From Sambucus nigra (Eukaryota > Streptophyta > Magnoliopsida > Dipsacales > Adoxaceae), in contig OX422216.1 in assembly GCA_949130495.1 (NCBI GenBank), positions 359,810,605 to 359,874,604 of the forward strand: DNA of 64,000 nt. The letters run 5' to 3'. The position numbers and the translations under genes are program-made. Positions 13,143-23,679 of this stretch are shown in pieces; position 1 is the first letter of the stretch; every line of letters starts with the position of its first letter. The notes beneath the pieces were generated by a model. The model had not been told where the DNA came from. It did not search any database and saw only the letters and a program-made list of their open reading frames with translations.

Positions 13143-14726
13143 TGTAAGGACAAAAATTTCCAATTGAGTCCTTTGTAGTTTTGGCTTAATTCCGGACAAA
13201 AACGTTTGAGTCGTAGGATAGAGTATATTGATCATCTTTCAAGCCTATGACGTGTTTGTTGAAGACGTAGCGGCCAAGTGAATAAAGCTTAATCAAAATG
13301 CCCAGTTTAAGTGCCTCGTTTGTACGTCATCAACAGTAGTTCCATGCTCCCAGGGTATGAATGCAATATTATATATATAGGAGCTTGGAACAAGTTTAAT
13401 TGGGTGTTAGGTTTAATTAAAACTGTGTTTTATTTTCAGAAAGAATTAATTAAAACTTTAAAATAAGTTTATAAAGTTTTCTGGGCTAAAATTGAATTTT
13501 CCAAACTTTCTGGAAGTTCGTTCGATATGTCGTTCGAACGAGATTGTCGTTCGAACCAGATGTCGTTCGAACGAGATTGCCAACGACTTCCCATTAAGTC
13601 ATTCTGGAACTTCGTTCGAAATGTCGTTCGAACGAGATTGTCGTTCTAACGAGATTTCCAACGAGTTTCTAACGAGTTCATACTGGAACTTTGTTCGAAC
13701 GAGAATGTCGTTCCAACGAGAATGTCGTTCGAACGAAATGTCGTTCGAACGAGATGCCAGGCGGGAACAGTTTTTGGCAGTTTTAAGCAGTTTTTTCTCC
13801 CACTTCCCCACTTGTTTCTTAACAACCTTTTCTCAGACTTTATTATGTGCGGGAATAACATTTTCTAATTAATCTTTTTCATATCCTACTAACTCCTAGA
13901 GAGTGTTTTCAGAGTAAAATCAAAGAGGGAAAAAGATCATGTTTTGAGTGTGTTTTTATCAAAGAGAAAAATATACACCACTCTAGTTTACACCCAAATT
14001 AGTTTCTTACAAGTTCCCATATTCATATATCTTGCTTGGATTTTGGCACCGGGTTCATCTCTTCCATTCAAAGAGAAGTTTCGGGTTTACTTCTACATCC
14101 CATAAAGAAAGAAGAAGAGGTTATTGCGACATTACCCACTAGGAGAAAGGCTCCTTGCTCGGGTGACGGTGACCATATAAAGTCCGATCGGTGGATTCCG
14201 AGACCGCGGTGGAGCTCCAAGGTTATTTGGTAGGAAGAGGTATCTACAAGAAGAAGAGTCGGGGCTTGAGAGGGATCGAGTCGTGTGTTGTAAGCCTTTC
14301 TGTCTTGTATTTGTAAATTTCGTATCTAGTGGATTTGAGGCTAGGGCCGTCCGAGGTTGTTTCCCGTCTTGGGTTTTTCCTCGTACATCCGGCATAGTGG
14401 ATTGATTGTTTATTTTATTTTTTGCAAAATCACTTAGAACACATGCTTAGGTAAAAAGATAAAAATTGGTTTAATTTAATCTCTACGTGTTTAATTTGGG
14501 CAATGTGTAGTTAGCTTGGTTGAAGTGAAATTGATTTTAATGCGTTAATTTATTTTCACCCGGTTTAATTTTAATTTGTTTAAGAAAATTAAAATTTGGT
14601 AATTCGTTTGTTTGTGAACCATCACACTTCTTTAGGCTTCTTCATCTTGAAATATATATGTAAAAGGAAATAATATTTTAATTAAAAGAAAATTAAAATC
14701 GGGGGTCAAACTATCCACCTCCTTCA
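13143..14726 (+). repeat. 3' LTR of the TR-GAG element
   Basis: It starts TGTAAGGACA and ends CTCCTTCA, 1584 bp, matching 7751-9294 throughout. The extra length is mainly an expanded palindrome array at 13515-13755 and a small insertion near the end. Confidence 0.93.
13515..13755 (+). repeat. Array of TCGTTCGAACGA palindromes in the 3' LTR
   Basis: This has the same palindromic array as the 5' LTR, but with additional and altered units, for example TCGTTCGAACCA and TCGTTCCAACGA, so that the array is longer by a few tens of bases. Confidence 0.85.
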
Positions 14727-14731
14727 AAGGA
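14727..14731. repeat. Target-site duplication AAGGA, right copy
   Basis: It matches the five bases before the 5' LTR at 7746-7750 and closes the TR-GAG insertion. Confidence 0.9.
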
Positions 14732-15092
14732 ACATCGTTCGTAATGTTAAGTAAAATGATTTTTAAAATGGAGATCATAAGGTAGGAAAGAGATTACCAT
14801 AATCAACCTCTAATGAAGGGGACATGTGAAGCTAAGATGAAACCTGAATAAATGAGTGAGATAGAAAATATGTACAACTCTATAATCCTGATAGAACATT
14901 GGGTGGTGTGAAACACCACCCCCAAACAGGATAAGACTCATTCTCAGAAAAAAGCAGGTGGCCTCCCGGTAGTGCTAAGTTTAACGTCTTTAGCCAGACC
15001 GATGGAATCTCACCCAAAAGATAAGATCTATGAATGCGCGGGATGGTATAAGAATTGGGGGATGAGAATCACCCCCAAACAAGACTGAACGG
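14732..15092 (-). other. 3' untranslated region of element C, proximal part, with G-tracts and a hairpin
   Basis: On the minus strand this directly follows the pol stop. It contains two GTTTGGGGGTG tracts (15068-15081 and 14916-14928) and a perfect 9-bp inverted repeat at 14901-14921 (GGGTGGTGT and ACACCACCC around a 3-base loop). The CTACCGGGAGGCCACC segment near 14960 is an Athila signature found just after pol. Confidence 0.65.
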
Positions 15093-16290
15093 TCAGTCTT
15101 CATAAGTGGGGTCAACAAGGTCAATCTGTTCTATATGAGTGGAGCCTAGCTCCATAAAAAGCTTCAAGCGTTGACCATTGACCTGAAAGAGGCTACCATC
15201 CTTGGGATTTTGCTCGGTGATGGCACCATAAGGGGTAACTGAATCAACAATGAAGGGTCTGACCACCTGATTTTCAATTTCTCGGGAAAGAGTTGCAACC
15301 GAGAATTATACAACAAAACTTTTTGACCAGGGTGGAAGTCTTTGTGAATGATACTTTGGTCATGGATCCACTTCATCTTGTCCTTATACTTCTTGGACAA
15401 ATCATAGGCATCATTTATGATTTCCTCTAACTCATTAAGTTGCAGCTTCCTATGGATACCCGCCTCATGAAAATCGAAATTAACGGCTTTGACGGCCCAA
15501 TAAGCATGATGTTCAGGCTCAACATGAAGGTGGCAAGGCTTTCCGAAGACCAAGCGATAAGAAGACATAATAATCGGAGTCTTGTAAGAAGTACGGTATG
15601 CCCAAAAGGGACCAATCTTTCCTATTGGGATTAACGGTTTTTTCAAGAATTTGCTTGATCTCGCGGTTGGAGACCTCAACTTGACCACTAGTCTGTGGGT
15701 GGTAAGAGAGAACAACCTTGTGGGTAACACCATACTTTTTGACAAGGTATTCAAATACTCGATTACAAAAATGTTTACCCCCATCACTAATGATAGCTTT
15801 GGGGGTTCCAAAATGGGTGAAGACATGTTCTTTGAGAAATTGGACCACAACGCGATGGTAATTGGTGCGACAAGTAATTTCTTCGATCCATTTAGAAACA
15901 TAGTCAACAGCAACTACAATATACTGAAAACCATGAGATGAGGGAAATGGTCCCATGAAATCGATACCCCACACATAATTTTTTTTTAACAATGAGGTTG
16001 GGCGTGAGAAGAATCATATGACGACGAGAGAGACGCCCAGAGTGTTGGCAATTATAACAAGCCTGGCAATATTGATGGGCAACCTGGAAAAGGGTAGGCT
16101 AATAGAAACCACTTTGCAAAATTTTGGCTGGAGTTTTCTTTGAGCCAAAGTGGCCTCCACAAGCACTATTGTGGCAGAAGGACAGAATACTGAGTTGTTC
16201 ACATTCGGGAACACAACGACGAATGACTTGATCGGGGCAATACTTGTAGAGAAATGGGTCATTCGAAGAGTAAAACTTCACATTCGCCAT
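15093..16290 (-). pseudogene. pol: Integrase region of Athila element C pol
   Basis: This would insert element DNA into the genome. The catalytic core is readable at about 15519-15992 ([31 protein letters not shown]), so all three acidic residues (D, D, E) are present. The zinc-binding HHCC part lies upstream at about 16020-16290 in other frames. The C-terminal part continues to 15164 in a shifted frame ([33 protein letters not shown]) and ends at the TGA at 15093. At least two frame changes make it non-functional as one polyprotein. Confidence 0.88.
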
Positions 16291-16407
16291 GAATTTGGAT
16301 TGATCCTGTTTTGACCAATGATTAGGAAGTTGGTCAGTAATGAGGAAATTAATAATATCAGCATACCAAGACGAGGTGGAGATGGAAAAAAGTTATTCAT
16401 CGTGAAA

Positions 16408-16800
16408 TTACTTTGAAATATGAAGAGGATCATAGTCAGACGTGACAGTAATGCGAGAGAGATGGTCTGCAACAATATTTTCCCAACCTTTCTTATCATG
16501 AATTTCAAGGTTAAACTCTTGGAGTAAGAGAATCCACCGTATCAATCGTGGTTTGGAATCCTTCTTATGAAGAAGGTGCGTAAGGTCAATATGGTCAGTA
16601 TACATAATGATAGGGGAACCCATGAAATATGAGTGAAATTTATCAAGAGCAAACACAATCGCTAACAACTTCTTTTCGATGGTCGTGTAATGAAGTTGAG
16701 CATCATGCAGGGTTTTCCTAGCGTAATAGATGACATGTGGGATCTTGTCAACTCTTTGGCCAAGCATGGCATCAAGTGAAAAATCAGAAGCATCACACAT
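16408..16800 (-). pseudogene. pol: RNase H domain of Athila element C pol
   Basis: An open frame of 130 codons carries the Ty3/gypsy RNase H pattern: [15 protein letters not shown] at the start, [40 protein letters not shown] and VADHLSRI at the end. The domain degrades the RNA of the RNA-DNA hybrid. It is continuous within itself but out of frame with its neighbours. Confidence 0.9.
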
Positions 16801-16804
16801 GAGC

Positions 16805-18054
16805 TCAAATGGGAGGTTTCATGATAGGAGCAGAAGTGAGCTCAGCTTTTAGGCTCTCAAAGGTGGCAACACATGCTTCATCAAAGATAAAAGGGACATC
16901 TTTGGATAAAAGGGTTGTTAAAGATCGCACAGTTTTAGAAAAGTCCTTAATGAAGCGCCGGTAGAAGCCCGTATGTTCTAAGAAGGAGAGAATGTCCTTA
17001 ACAAACTTAGGAATGGGGAGTGAAGAAATGAAGTCAACTTTTGCTTTATCGACCTCAATACCGGAGCTGGAGACAACATGACCTAAAAAATACACTTTTT
17101 TTTATCATGAAATGACATTTTTCCCAATTTAGGACCAACTTCTTTTCTTGACAATGCTAAGGGACCATAGTGAGGTGAGATAGGCATTGTTCAAATGATG
17201 AACCAATTACAGAAAAATCATCCATAAAGACTTCGAGAAAATGCTCCACGATGTCACTGAGAATACTAGTTATACCACCTGTGAAAAGTCTCAGGCGCAT
17301 TGCAAAGGCCAAAGGGCATACGAGAGTACACAAATGTGCCAAATGGACATGCAAAGGTAGTTTTTTCTTGGTCTTTAGGGGTAATGGGTATTTGGTTGTA
17401 CCCTGAATATCCATCAAGGAAGCAGTAGTAAGCATGGCCTACCAAGCGTTCAAGCATCTGGTCAATGTATGGGAGAGGGAAGTGGTCTTTGCAAGTGACA
17501 TCATTGAGCTTTCTATAATCAGTACAAACATGCCAGCCAGTTTGTATGTGGCTAGGCACAAGCTCATCGTCACTATTTTTTATAATGGTGACTCCAGACA
17601 TTTTAGGCACCACATGAATGGGACTGACCCGTTGGCTGTCTGAAATGGGGTAGATAATACAAACATCAAGAAATTTTAAAATTTCATCTCGAATGACCTC
17701 TTGTATTACCGGATTGAGTCGATGTTGTGGCTCACGAGAAGTCTTGGCATTCTCCTCTAAATGAATATGATGGCTACAGACATTGGGGTTGACACCTTGA
17801 ATGTTAGAAATAGTCCACCCTAAAGCAGTGCTATGTTGAGTGAGAGTGTGGATCAATTGCTCTTCTTGAACCGGTCTTAAGTCAGAAGCAATAATGACGG
17901 GGTGATGTTGGTTTGGGCCTAAGAAAGTATATTTCAACTCAACAAGTAATGGTTTAAGCTCCAAACTAGGTGGTAGCTCAAGAGAGGCATCGAACTCAGA
18001 CGCAGGAACAGAGCTTGGGAGAATATCGGGACAAGGGTTGACGGGATCATCCAC
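16805..18054 (-). pseudogene. pol: Reverse transcriptase of Athila element C pol
   Basis: The main block is at 17266-18054, with HHIHLEENAKTSREPQ, HVVPKMSGVT, CTDYRKLNDVTCKDHFPLPY, QMLERLVGHAYYCFLDGYS and RMPFGLCNAPETF. The catalytic FMDDFSV block is in a different frame at about 17157-17290, and the connection domain at 16805-17095 (YFLGHVVSSSGIEVDKAKV, FLEHTGFYRRFIKDF). Athila-type. Frameshifts near 17270 and 17130 break the frame, so the gene is dead. Confidence 0.9.
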
Positions 18055-18237
18055 AGAAATAAGAGTATCGACAAGGAAAGGTTCAAATGGAGGAGCCTAA
18101 GTGGAAGTGTCCAGCAGAGGTGTAGAATCTAACAAGGCATTTACCTCGGAGATGGAAGAATCAATATCAAAGTCGGGCCCAAAGTGAGTCAAACATTGGT
18201 GGATAGGATCTTCTAGGTAGGTGGCATCCAACATCTC
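18055..18237 (-). other. Spacer between protease and RT of element C
   Basis: Translates to an acidic, proline-rich linker with stops, as expected between the protease and RT domains of Athila pol. No separate feature was seen. Confidence 0.5.
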
Positions 18238-18536
18238 TTGGCTAAGGATTCAATCATACACACCTCATCAATAGAATCAACATCGGCCTTTTATTGCATG
18301 AGGTGGAAAATATTGACTTCGAAGGTCATGCTTCCAAAAGAAAGACTTATTGACCCATCTCAACAATTGATGATGGCATTGGCAGTTGCCAAAAAGGGGC
18401 AACCCAAAATGATAGGAGTATTGGTTGGGTCAGGAGCAGGAGTGTCTAAGATGATAAAATCCACAGGTTAATAAAAGTCAGACACTTTCACCAAAACATC
18501 TTCAACGATTCCTTTAGGCACTTTCATAGAATGGTC
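18238..18536 (-). pseudogene. pol: Protease region of element C, truncated by CACTA1
   Basis: The minus-strand translation shows KVPKGIVEDVLVKV, PVDFIILDTPAPDP and PIILGCPFLATANAIINC, the conserved downstream half of the Athila aspartic protease region. In-frame stops occur between these blocks. The part holding the catalytic Asp is missing because the sequence changes to a CACTA end at 18537. Confidence 0.8.
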
Positions 18537-18559
18537 CACTTCACCAAATCTTCTCAATT

Positions 18560-18850
18560 ATCACGGTCATTGACCTTAACAAGATGTACTTGTCAAGGTC
18601 GATGACCGTGACAATTTTAGGGTGACAGCTTTTGTTGTCACAAACTTGTCACGATCATTGACCGTGACAAGTTCATTAGAATTGTCACGGTCATATCACG
18701 GTCTATGACCTTGACAAGTTCTGTCACGGTCATAAACCGTAACAAACCCATGACTTTTAATAAAAGATTATCATGGTCATTGACCATGACAAGTCTGTGA
18801 CAAGTTTTATTTGTCACGGACTTATCACGGTCAATGACCTAGACAATTCT
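18560..18850. repeat. Palindromic subterminal repeats of CACTA1
   Basis: At least six near-palindromic units are built from TGTCACGGTCATTGACC and its complement GGTCATTGACCGTGACAA, some with small changes. Repeats of this kind near CACTA ends are binding sites for the TNPA-type transposase in known En/Spm elements. Confidence 0.8.
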
Positions 18851-19299
18851 GGGTAGAATTGAAAAAAAATCTGCTGGGCAGTATGGCCATGGCCACTGCC
18901 CAACAGTATATTTGTACATGTTATAGTAACGTTGTACATGTTCAAACATCATACATCCAAATAAAATAGAGATAATGCAAACATGCATTCAAAACAATAT
19001 GCATCACGATATAATCCAAATATAATTCAAATCTATCAACTTCAAATAATTCAATTCAAATAATGTCACTACATGTCTGGTGTAAGGTTAGCTCTAAGGA
19101 GGTGAGTAGGACACACGATATACGAATTGACACAACCAGTAATATACATCGTGCCTCATTGTTCACGCAAGCAAAAGGGGGAGTTCTCCTATTCGGGTAT
19201 CACATGCGTGATGAGCACTTTGGACTCAATGTCTTGAAGCGAACGTCCATGAACTGGCATACCCTAGATGGTATTCGGGTCCCTCAACCCCCTCCCTAT

Positions 19300-20024
19300 T
19301 CACTGGCCATCGTTAATGTCCAGTAAAAACACGCTCGACCAACCAAGTGTCGACATCGGTCGGTCGAAAGGCGCCAAATAGGGGAGTGGATCATCAAAGT
19401 TCGCACGTTTCGACGATGAAGCAGTGAGGTCCACATCCTCGTCATACTGCACCTCGTCCTCCTGCACCTCCTCCTTCACCACCTTCTCCTTCCCATTCCC
19501 CTTATGGTTTCCTCCCAATGAACACATTCAGATAACGGACTCTCGGGTCTTCCCAAAGTACCGGGTCTACATATTTTTCTTCCACGTCTTGTGTTGCTCC
19601 CTCAACTACTCCAAGACGGAATCACATAGCTTTGTATCCAGGCTGAATTATTCCTATCCAACAAATACAATGTTAGTTGTGAATAAATATAAATATAAAT
19701 ATAATATAAAATGAAATTGAAATTGAAATATTCATATAAATATAAATCTAAATATAAATACATTACCTGTATTGCCACCCAAATAGCTAACTTGAGCTCA
19801 TTTGGCACCTCCTTCCAACTAGTGTACCTCGGGCCGATGATCGTCTTTACCAGCTCGATGGATCTCGCTAATAGCCCCGTTTTATTCTCGATGGCCATCC
19901 CCAATTTTCCATATTTTGGGAGCCTAGGGTCCGTGGAGCCCTCGTCGCCTCCGCTACCACCGAGCCCATACGACATAATCATAATCAACATCATCATCCT
20001 CACCTTTATACCTGAAGGAGACAT
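19300..20024 (-). pseudogene. Transposase_24 (Ptta/En/Spm) remnant
   Basis: The frame at about 19766-20024 begins MSPSGIKV, passes through a Gly-rich linker, and contains TIIGPRYTSWKEVPNELKLA, the conserved core of the plant En/Spm Transposase_24 family. A plausible intron (GTAATG donor at about 19766) made of simple AAATAT-rich sequence follows. Downstream fragments at 19300-19640 include a WKK segment and an acidic tail rich in Glu, Lys and Ser. Stops break these. Such proteins are the second gene of CACTA elements. Confidence 0.65.
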
Positions 20025-20119
20025 TTTCTACAAAAAATATTATTATTAGTAAAAATCAAAATGAATTAGAAGAAGACATGCAAATATGTACAATTACTAT
20101 AAATCCAAATGGATTGTTA

Positions 20120-20551
20120 TTAGTATAAATCATAATATGCACCATTACTAAAAATCAGAAACATCCCCACCCCACCCCTACTGTCCACACACATGCACAC
20201 CGGGTTATTCTTCCAATAAGATAAGTCAAATAAAATTGACCTCCTAGACCATTCCTTTCTTGTCTCAGTTTCATTCCCAGTTGGGGTCTTCTTATGTTTG
20301 ACTATCTTAAATGTGATATTCTTACATGGAATATTAGGGCCACGTTCAGAAGATTTACTTTCAATTTTTGAACTTGAAAGTTGCCTCGGCGGTAGCCTAT
20401 ATTCAACCCCGCCCAATAAAAAATTGAAACCTTTCTCAAATCTGAAACTATGAGCCGGGCGTAAAAACCTCCTATGGCAATGGTATACATTTTTAGAGCT
20501 AAATGATAGACGAAGAGATTCAGTCTCCTCTCCACAAATAGGACACCCCAA
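20120..20551 (-). pseudogene. TNP2-type CACTA transposase fragment
   Basis: The 143-codon frame starts GCPICGEETESLRL and continues NVYHCHRRFLRPAHSFR and GVEYRLPPRQL, then RRSILFDLSYWKNNPV. These match, in order, the zinc-binding CPxC region and the WKxRSIFxxLPYW block of TNP2 transposases (the DDE-type enzyme that cuts the ends). The fragment is cut at its N-terminus by the junction with element A at about 20555, and the catalytic part is absent. Confidence 0.75.
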
Positions 20552-20555
20552 ATAT

Positions 20556-21810
20556 GTCCATATTATTGTACTATGACATTTAGCGCCACATTAAATATGT
20601 TAGGTATACCCAAGATGTCGATAAGAAAGACTGTGCGACCCTTTACAAACTAGTTGCCCAATATATCATCTGTAATAGAGTATTATTCAAAAGAAACTTC
20701 AATGGAAACCATTTGCACTGTATAGTCGGGGATGATGTTGAAGAAATGATGCAAAAGATCTATAGTGTGGAATGAGGGCGCCACATGAATGGTCACATGC
20801 TTTCCAAAAAGATCATCCATCAAGGGTACTATTGGATCATCACGGTTCAAGATTGCACTAACTATGTCCGAAGATGCCCTAAATGTTAACAATTAGCCAA
20901 TAACCAACAACTGCCTCCTCTTGAGTTGTACAACATGCCATCTCCTCAACCTTTGTCCACCTGGGGAATCGACATCACAGTGAAAATTAATCCCAAAGAT
21001 TCAAATGGTTATGAATTCATCCAAGTGACCATTGATTACTTCACCAAATGGGTCAAAGTTGAGTCATACGTGGTGCTGAATTCTAAGAAAGTGGCCGAGT
21101 TTATCATAAATAACATCATCTACGGATACGAAGTTCCCCACGAGTTAGTGTCATATCATAGACTCCATTTTGAAGATAACATTATAGAACTAGTCAACGA
21201 ATACCGGATTCAAAGACACAAATCTTCTCCCTACTGACCTCGAACTAATGGTGCTATCGAAACATCCAATAAAAGCCTTAAGACCATAATCAACAAGATG
21301 ATTCAGAGTTGCAGAGATTGGTCCGACTGGAGTCCTTACACTTTTTGGGGCTACAGCTTCGACCAGAACACCTACTACGAATACCCCTTATTCTTTAATA
21401 TACAACATGGAAGCAGTCCTACCCGTTGAGCTGGAGATACCTTCCCTCCGTGTATTTTTTGAAAGAAAAGTTGACCAAAAAGAATGGCATAAGAGCCTAT
21501 TAGGCGAATTATCTCTCTTGGATGAAAAGAGATTAAAGGCTCTATACCATATATAAGGGTACCATCGTCGGATAACGCGATCATTCAATAGGAAAGTCCA
21601 AGGCCATGGTGTCCCAAAAGGAGACCTTGCCCTCAAAGAGATCATAAACCCATTTAGGACCCCAAAGTAAATTCAAGATAAATTGGAGCAGACCTTACAT
21701 CGTGAAGAAGATTATCTCAAGAGGCGCTCCTATTCCCATAGACCTTGATGCATAAGAGATTACACATCCAATCAACCTGGACCATCTCAAGAAGTTTTAC
21801 CCTTAGTCTA
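20556..21810 (+). pseudogene. pol: Integrase fragment of Tat element A
   Basis: It starts in the end of the RNase H/linker region and holds the HHCC zinc part (RHMNGHMLSKK, CTNYVRRCPKC), STWGIDITVKIN, TIDYFTKWVKVE, and QRHKSSPY followed by TNGAIETSNKSLK, then the C-terminal KGDLALKEIINPF. The second catalytic Asp block reads SYHRLHF where B has SDNGLHF, so the Asp is lost. Several stops (for example 21236-21238 TGA) and one frameshift are present. Confidence 0.88.
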
Positions 21811-22834
21811 AAATCTTGGCGCGTTATGACTCTTCTCACCCCCTTCTATTCTAAAAAAATTCAATTCCCTATACCCAAAACTATGAGGGACCTGATCCCC
21901 TCGAAAATATTTTTAAAATGAAATTCATGAAAACTTTCAAAACCTTCAGAGGTATGTATGCAGCCCATATGCCATACATGGGTCAGGTCCCCTTCTTTTC
22001 ACAAAATGCTATTCTTTTCTAACCTCCAAGAACGGTGGTTCATTTTTATCATTTACATTAACAAAAAGATGATGTATGCCTTAGTGATTAGTATAATAGT
22101 GTTGTTACACAAAGTATCAGCAGATGGAGTCCAACTAACCACCCATCTACGTTAACCAAACTATTCTTAAACGAACCTAATCCTAACCAATCTACACAAA
22201 ACTATCCCAAACCTTAAATATAAAAAAAATATCCAAATTACCATAGCCTCACAAAAATCACCAAAAGCTTCACACGATTCATTACCTTCAACTGCTGGAG
22301 GGACTACCTCATCATAATTACCTTCCCCTGGGGGTCTCTAAGTTTTCCATTCCTAATTGACATTTTGTATGCATTGCATGGTGTGGTACACCCCGACAAG
22401 CCTGGAGAGAACCATAACTCTGACGTTTATGGTATCGGAAGCCACGATTCACCCCTTATCGATCTCTTTCTCCATGACCTTCTCTGCTACTCACTTCCAT
22501 ATCCATTTCAGGTAATCCCCGGATACATTCCAGTCCCTTTCCATAGACTGTGATGGACAGATAGAAGGCTGACGAGAATGCCATAAAGAGCCTAACATTA
22601 TCCTCAACGATTCAGTCAAATCCTCCATCGGGAAGAATTTGTTATATGAAGGGGAACGATCTGTTCACATCCAACTTGGCACACGAGATACCATAAGATA
22701 TAGAAATAAGTCTACCAAAGTCCCACCATCCACACATATCAATAATCCCTAATCTACAAGATAAGGAGTAAGTCCCCCCATTATGGCATCGACCAACGAA
22801 GGCACCAGGGTCCATACGTTATGAAACAGATTAC
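21811..22834. other. Untranslated 3' region of element A next to integrase
   Basis: This aligns with 37182-38219 of element B, sharing the CTTCTATTCTAAAAAAA segment and the region facing the end of the antisense gene. No sense-strand protein was recognised. It holds degenerate C-terminal sequence of the antisense gene. Confidence 0.55.
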
Positions 22835-23600
22835 CTAACTCTCCACAGATAGGTCGAAGTTGAAGAAAGGTCGGACATAAAAATTTAGAACAATCACCAA
22901 AGGGTACTCAGGAGGGGTTGCCAGATAGACCCTCTCCGCAAGCAACGTGAGCAGCATTACAGGGCTCCCCTTCAAAAAATTAGAACAACCCTCCTTCCAC
23001 GCATCTAGGTCGTTCAGGGTCTTAACTAGTATCACCATCGTAGGATTATGGTGGTAAGGCATCCGGTTCATTATCTCACTAACCTGAGGATTCGTAGTTA
23101 AATCCTCTGTCACCAATAGTATCCTCGTAGTTAGGCCTAAGGCGACGGCACTCATCAAAGTTGACATTCGAAAAACCCCTCAGATGAATGGAATACATTA
23201 TTACCTGTAGAGAAATGGCCCTTCATTAACCAATGGTCTAGTTACCGAAGGATATATGTGAAGAAACTTCGGCAAGAAAAATCGTAGAGAACGGGAGAAA
23301 TTAGGCATGGCCATCGCCACACCAGGGTTGACCCCCAACATGATCGAGAACTCCTCATAAGTGAGACAGATCTCGTCTATACCTAAATGGAAAACATGAT
23401 CATTGAGGAACTAGAACAACACTGGTGCACATAATAGTTTCCAATTTATTACACGATTATGTCACAAGGAAACTCGACGCAAGTTGAAAGCTTCATAGTC
23501 TACATTATACAAGCACATATTCTCCAAACTATTGAGATACAAAGAGAATCCGTCATGAATGGAATGAGCCAAATAAAAAGGAGGAATTTAGATCAAGAAC
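22835..23600 (-). pseudogene. Antisense DUF7745-like gene remnant in element A
   Basis: On the minus strand the segment IDEICLTYEEFSIMLGVNPG (about 23310-23390) and the later MPYHHNPTMVILVKTLNDLD and LLAERV blocks align with the antisense gene of element B at 38220-38957. The frame is broken by stops at about 23180-23220. The first codon matching the B start is changed, and the promoter is split by CACTA2. The function of DUF7745-like proteins is unknown; related PMD/DUF7745 genes are found in plant genomes and inside retrotransposons. Confidence 0.6.
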
Positions 23601-23679
23601 GAAGAATATGGTTATGGCTAGAGAAAAACCCCTCCCCCTGCCCCATTTTATCACTACACCAAAATGTTAATTTTGTGAC

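Larger units (their letters stand above)
7751..14726 (+). mobile_element. Gag-only LTR retrotransposon (TR-GAG type, Sirevirus-like Ty1/copia relative)
   Basis: It is a structurally complete element of 6976 bp: LTR, tRNA-Met-type PBS, gag, long non-coding 3' part, a polypurine cluster and LTR, flanked by TSD AAGGA. There is no protease, integrase, RT or RNase H anywhere in its 3.85-kb interior, so it must have relied on enzymes from another element. Gag-only elements are known in plants as TR-GAGs. The UBN2-type gag, iMet PBS and repeated AGGGGGAG tracts point to a Ty1/copia Sirevirus-like source. The two LTRs look roughly 97% alike by eye, so this is probably the youngest large insertion in the window. 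Confidence 0.9.
3900..18536 (-). mobile_element. Element C: Athila-type Ty3/gypsy retrotransposon, 3' half, carrying a nested insertion
   Basis: Read on the minus strand, the order is protease, RT, RNase H, integrase, untranslated 3' region, polypurine tract and 3' LTR. The RT blocks (HVVPK, GYSGYNQIPI, RMPFGLCNAP, EVFMDDFSV) are the Athila type. After the pol stop comes the Athila-like 3' UTR hallmark of a GGGAGGCCACC segment followed by TTTGGGGGTG tracts. The 3' UTR is split by the gag-only element at 7751-14726. The gag gene and 5' LTR are missing because pol stops at a CACTA end at 18537. Multiple stops and frameshifts make it inactive. The outer edge of the LTR near 3900 is a guess. Confidence 0.85.
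18537..20555 (-). mobile_element. CACTA1: truncated CACTA (En/Spm) DNA transposon
   Basis: It begins with CACTTCACCAAATC, a CACTA-like terminal repeat with one changed base, lying exactly where Athila protease coding stops. Then come palindromic subterminal repeats, a Transposase_24 remnant and a TNP2 remnant, all on the minus strand. The far end is missing: at about 20555 the sequence switches to Tat integrase DNA (element A). It is therefore the 3' half of a CACTA element inserted into element C. Confidence 0.75.

Noticed and set aside
15440..15634. Plus-strand open frames inside the Athila pol
   Set aside because: Shadow frames of the minus-strand integrase.
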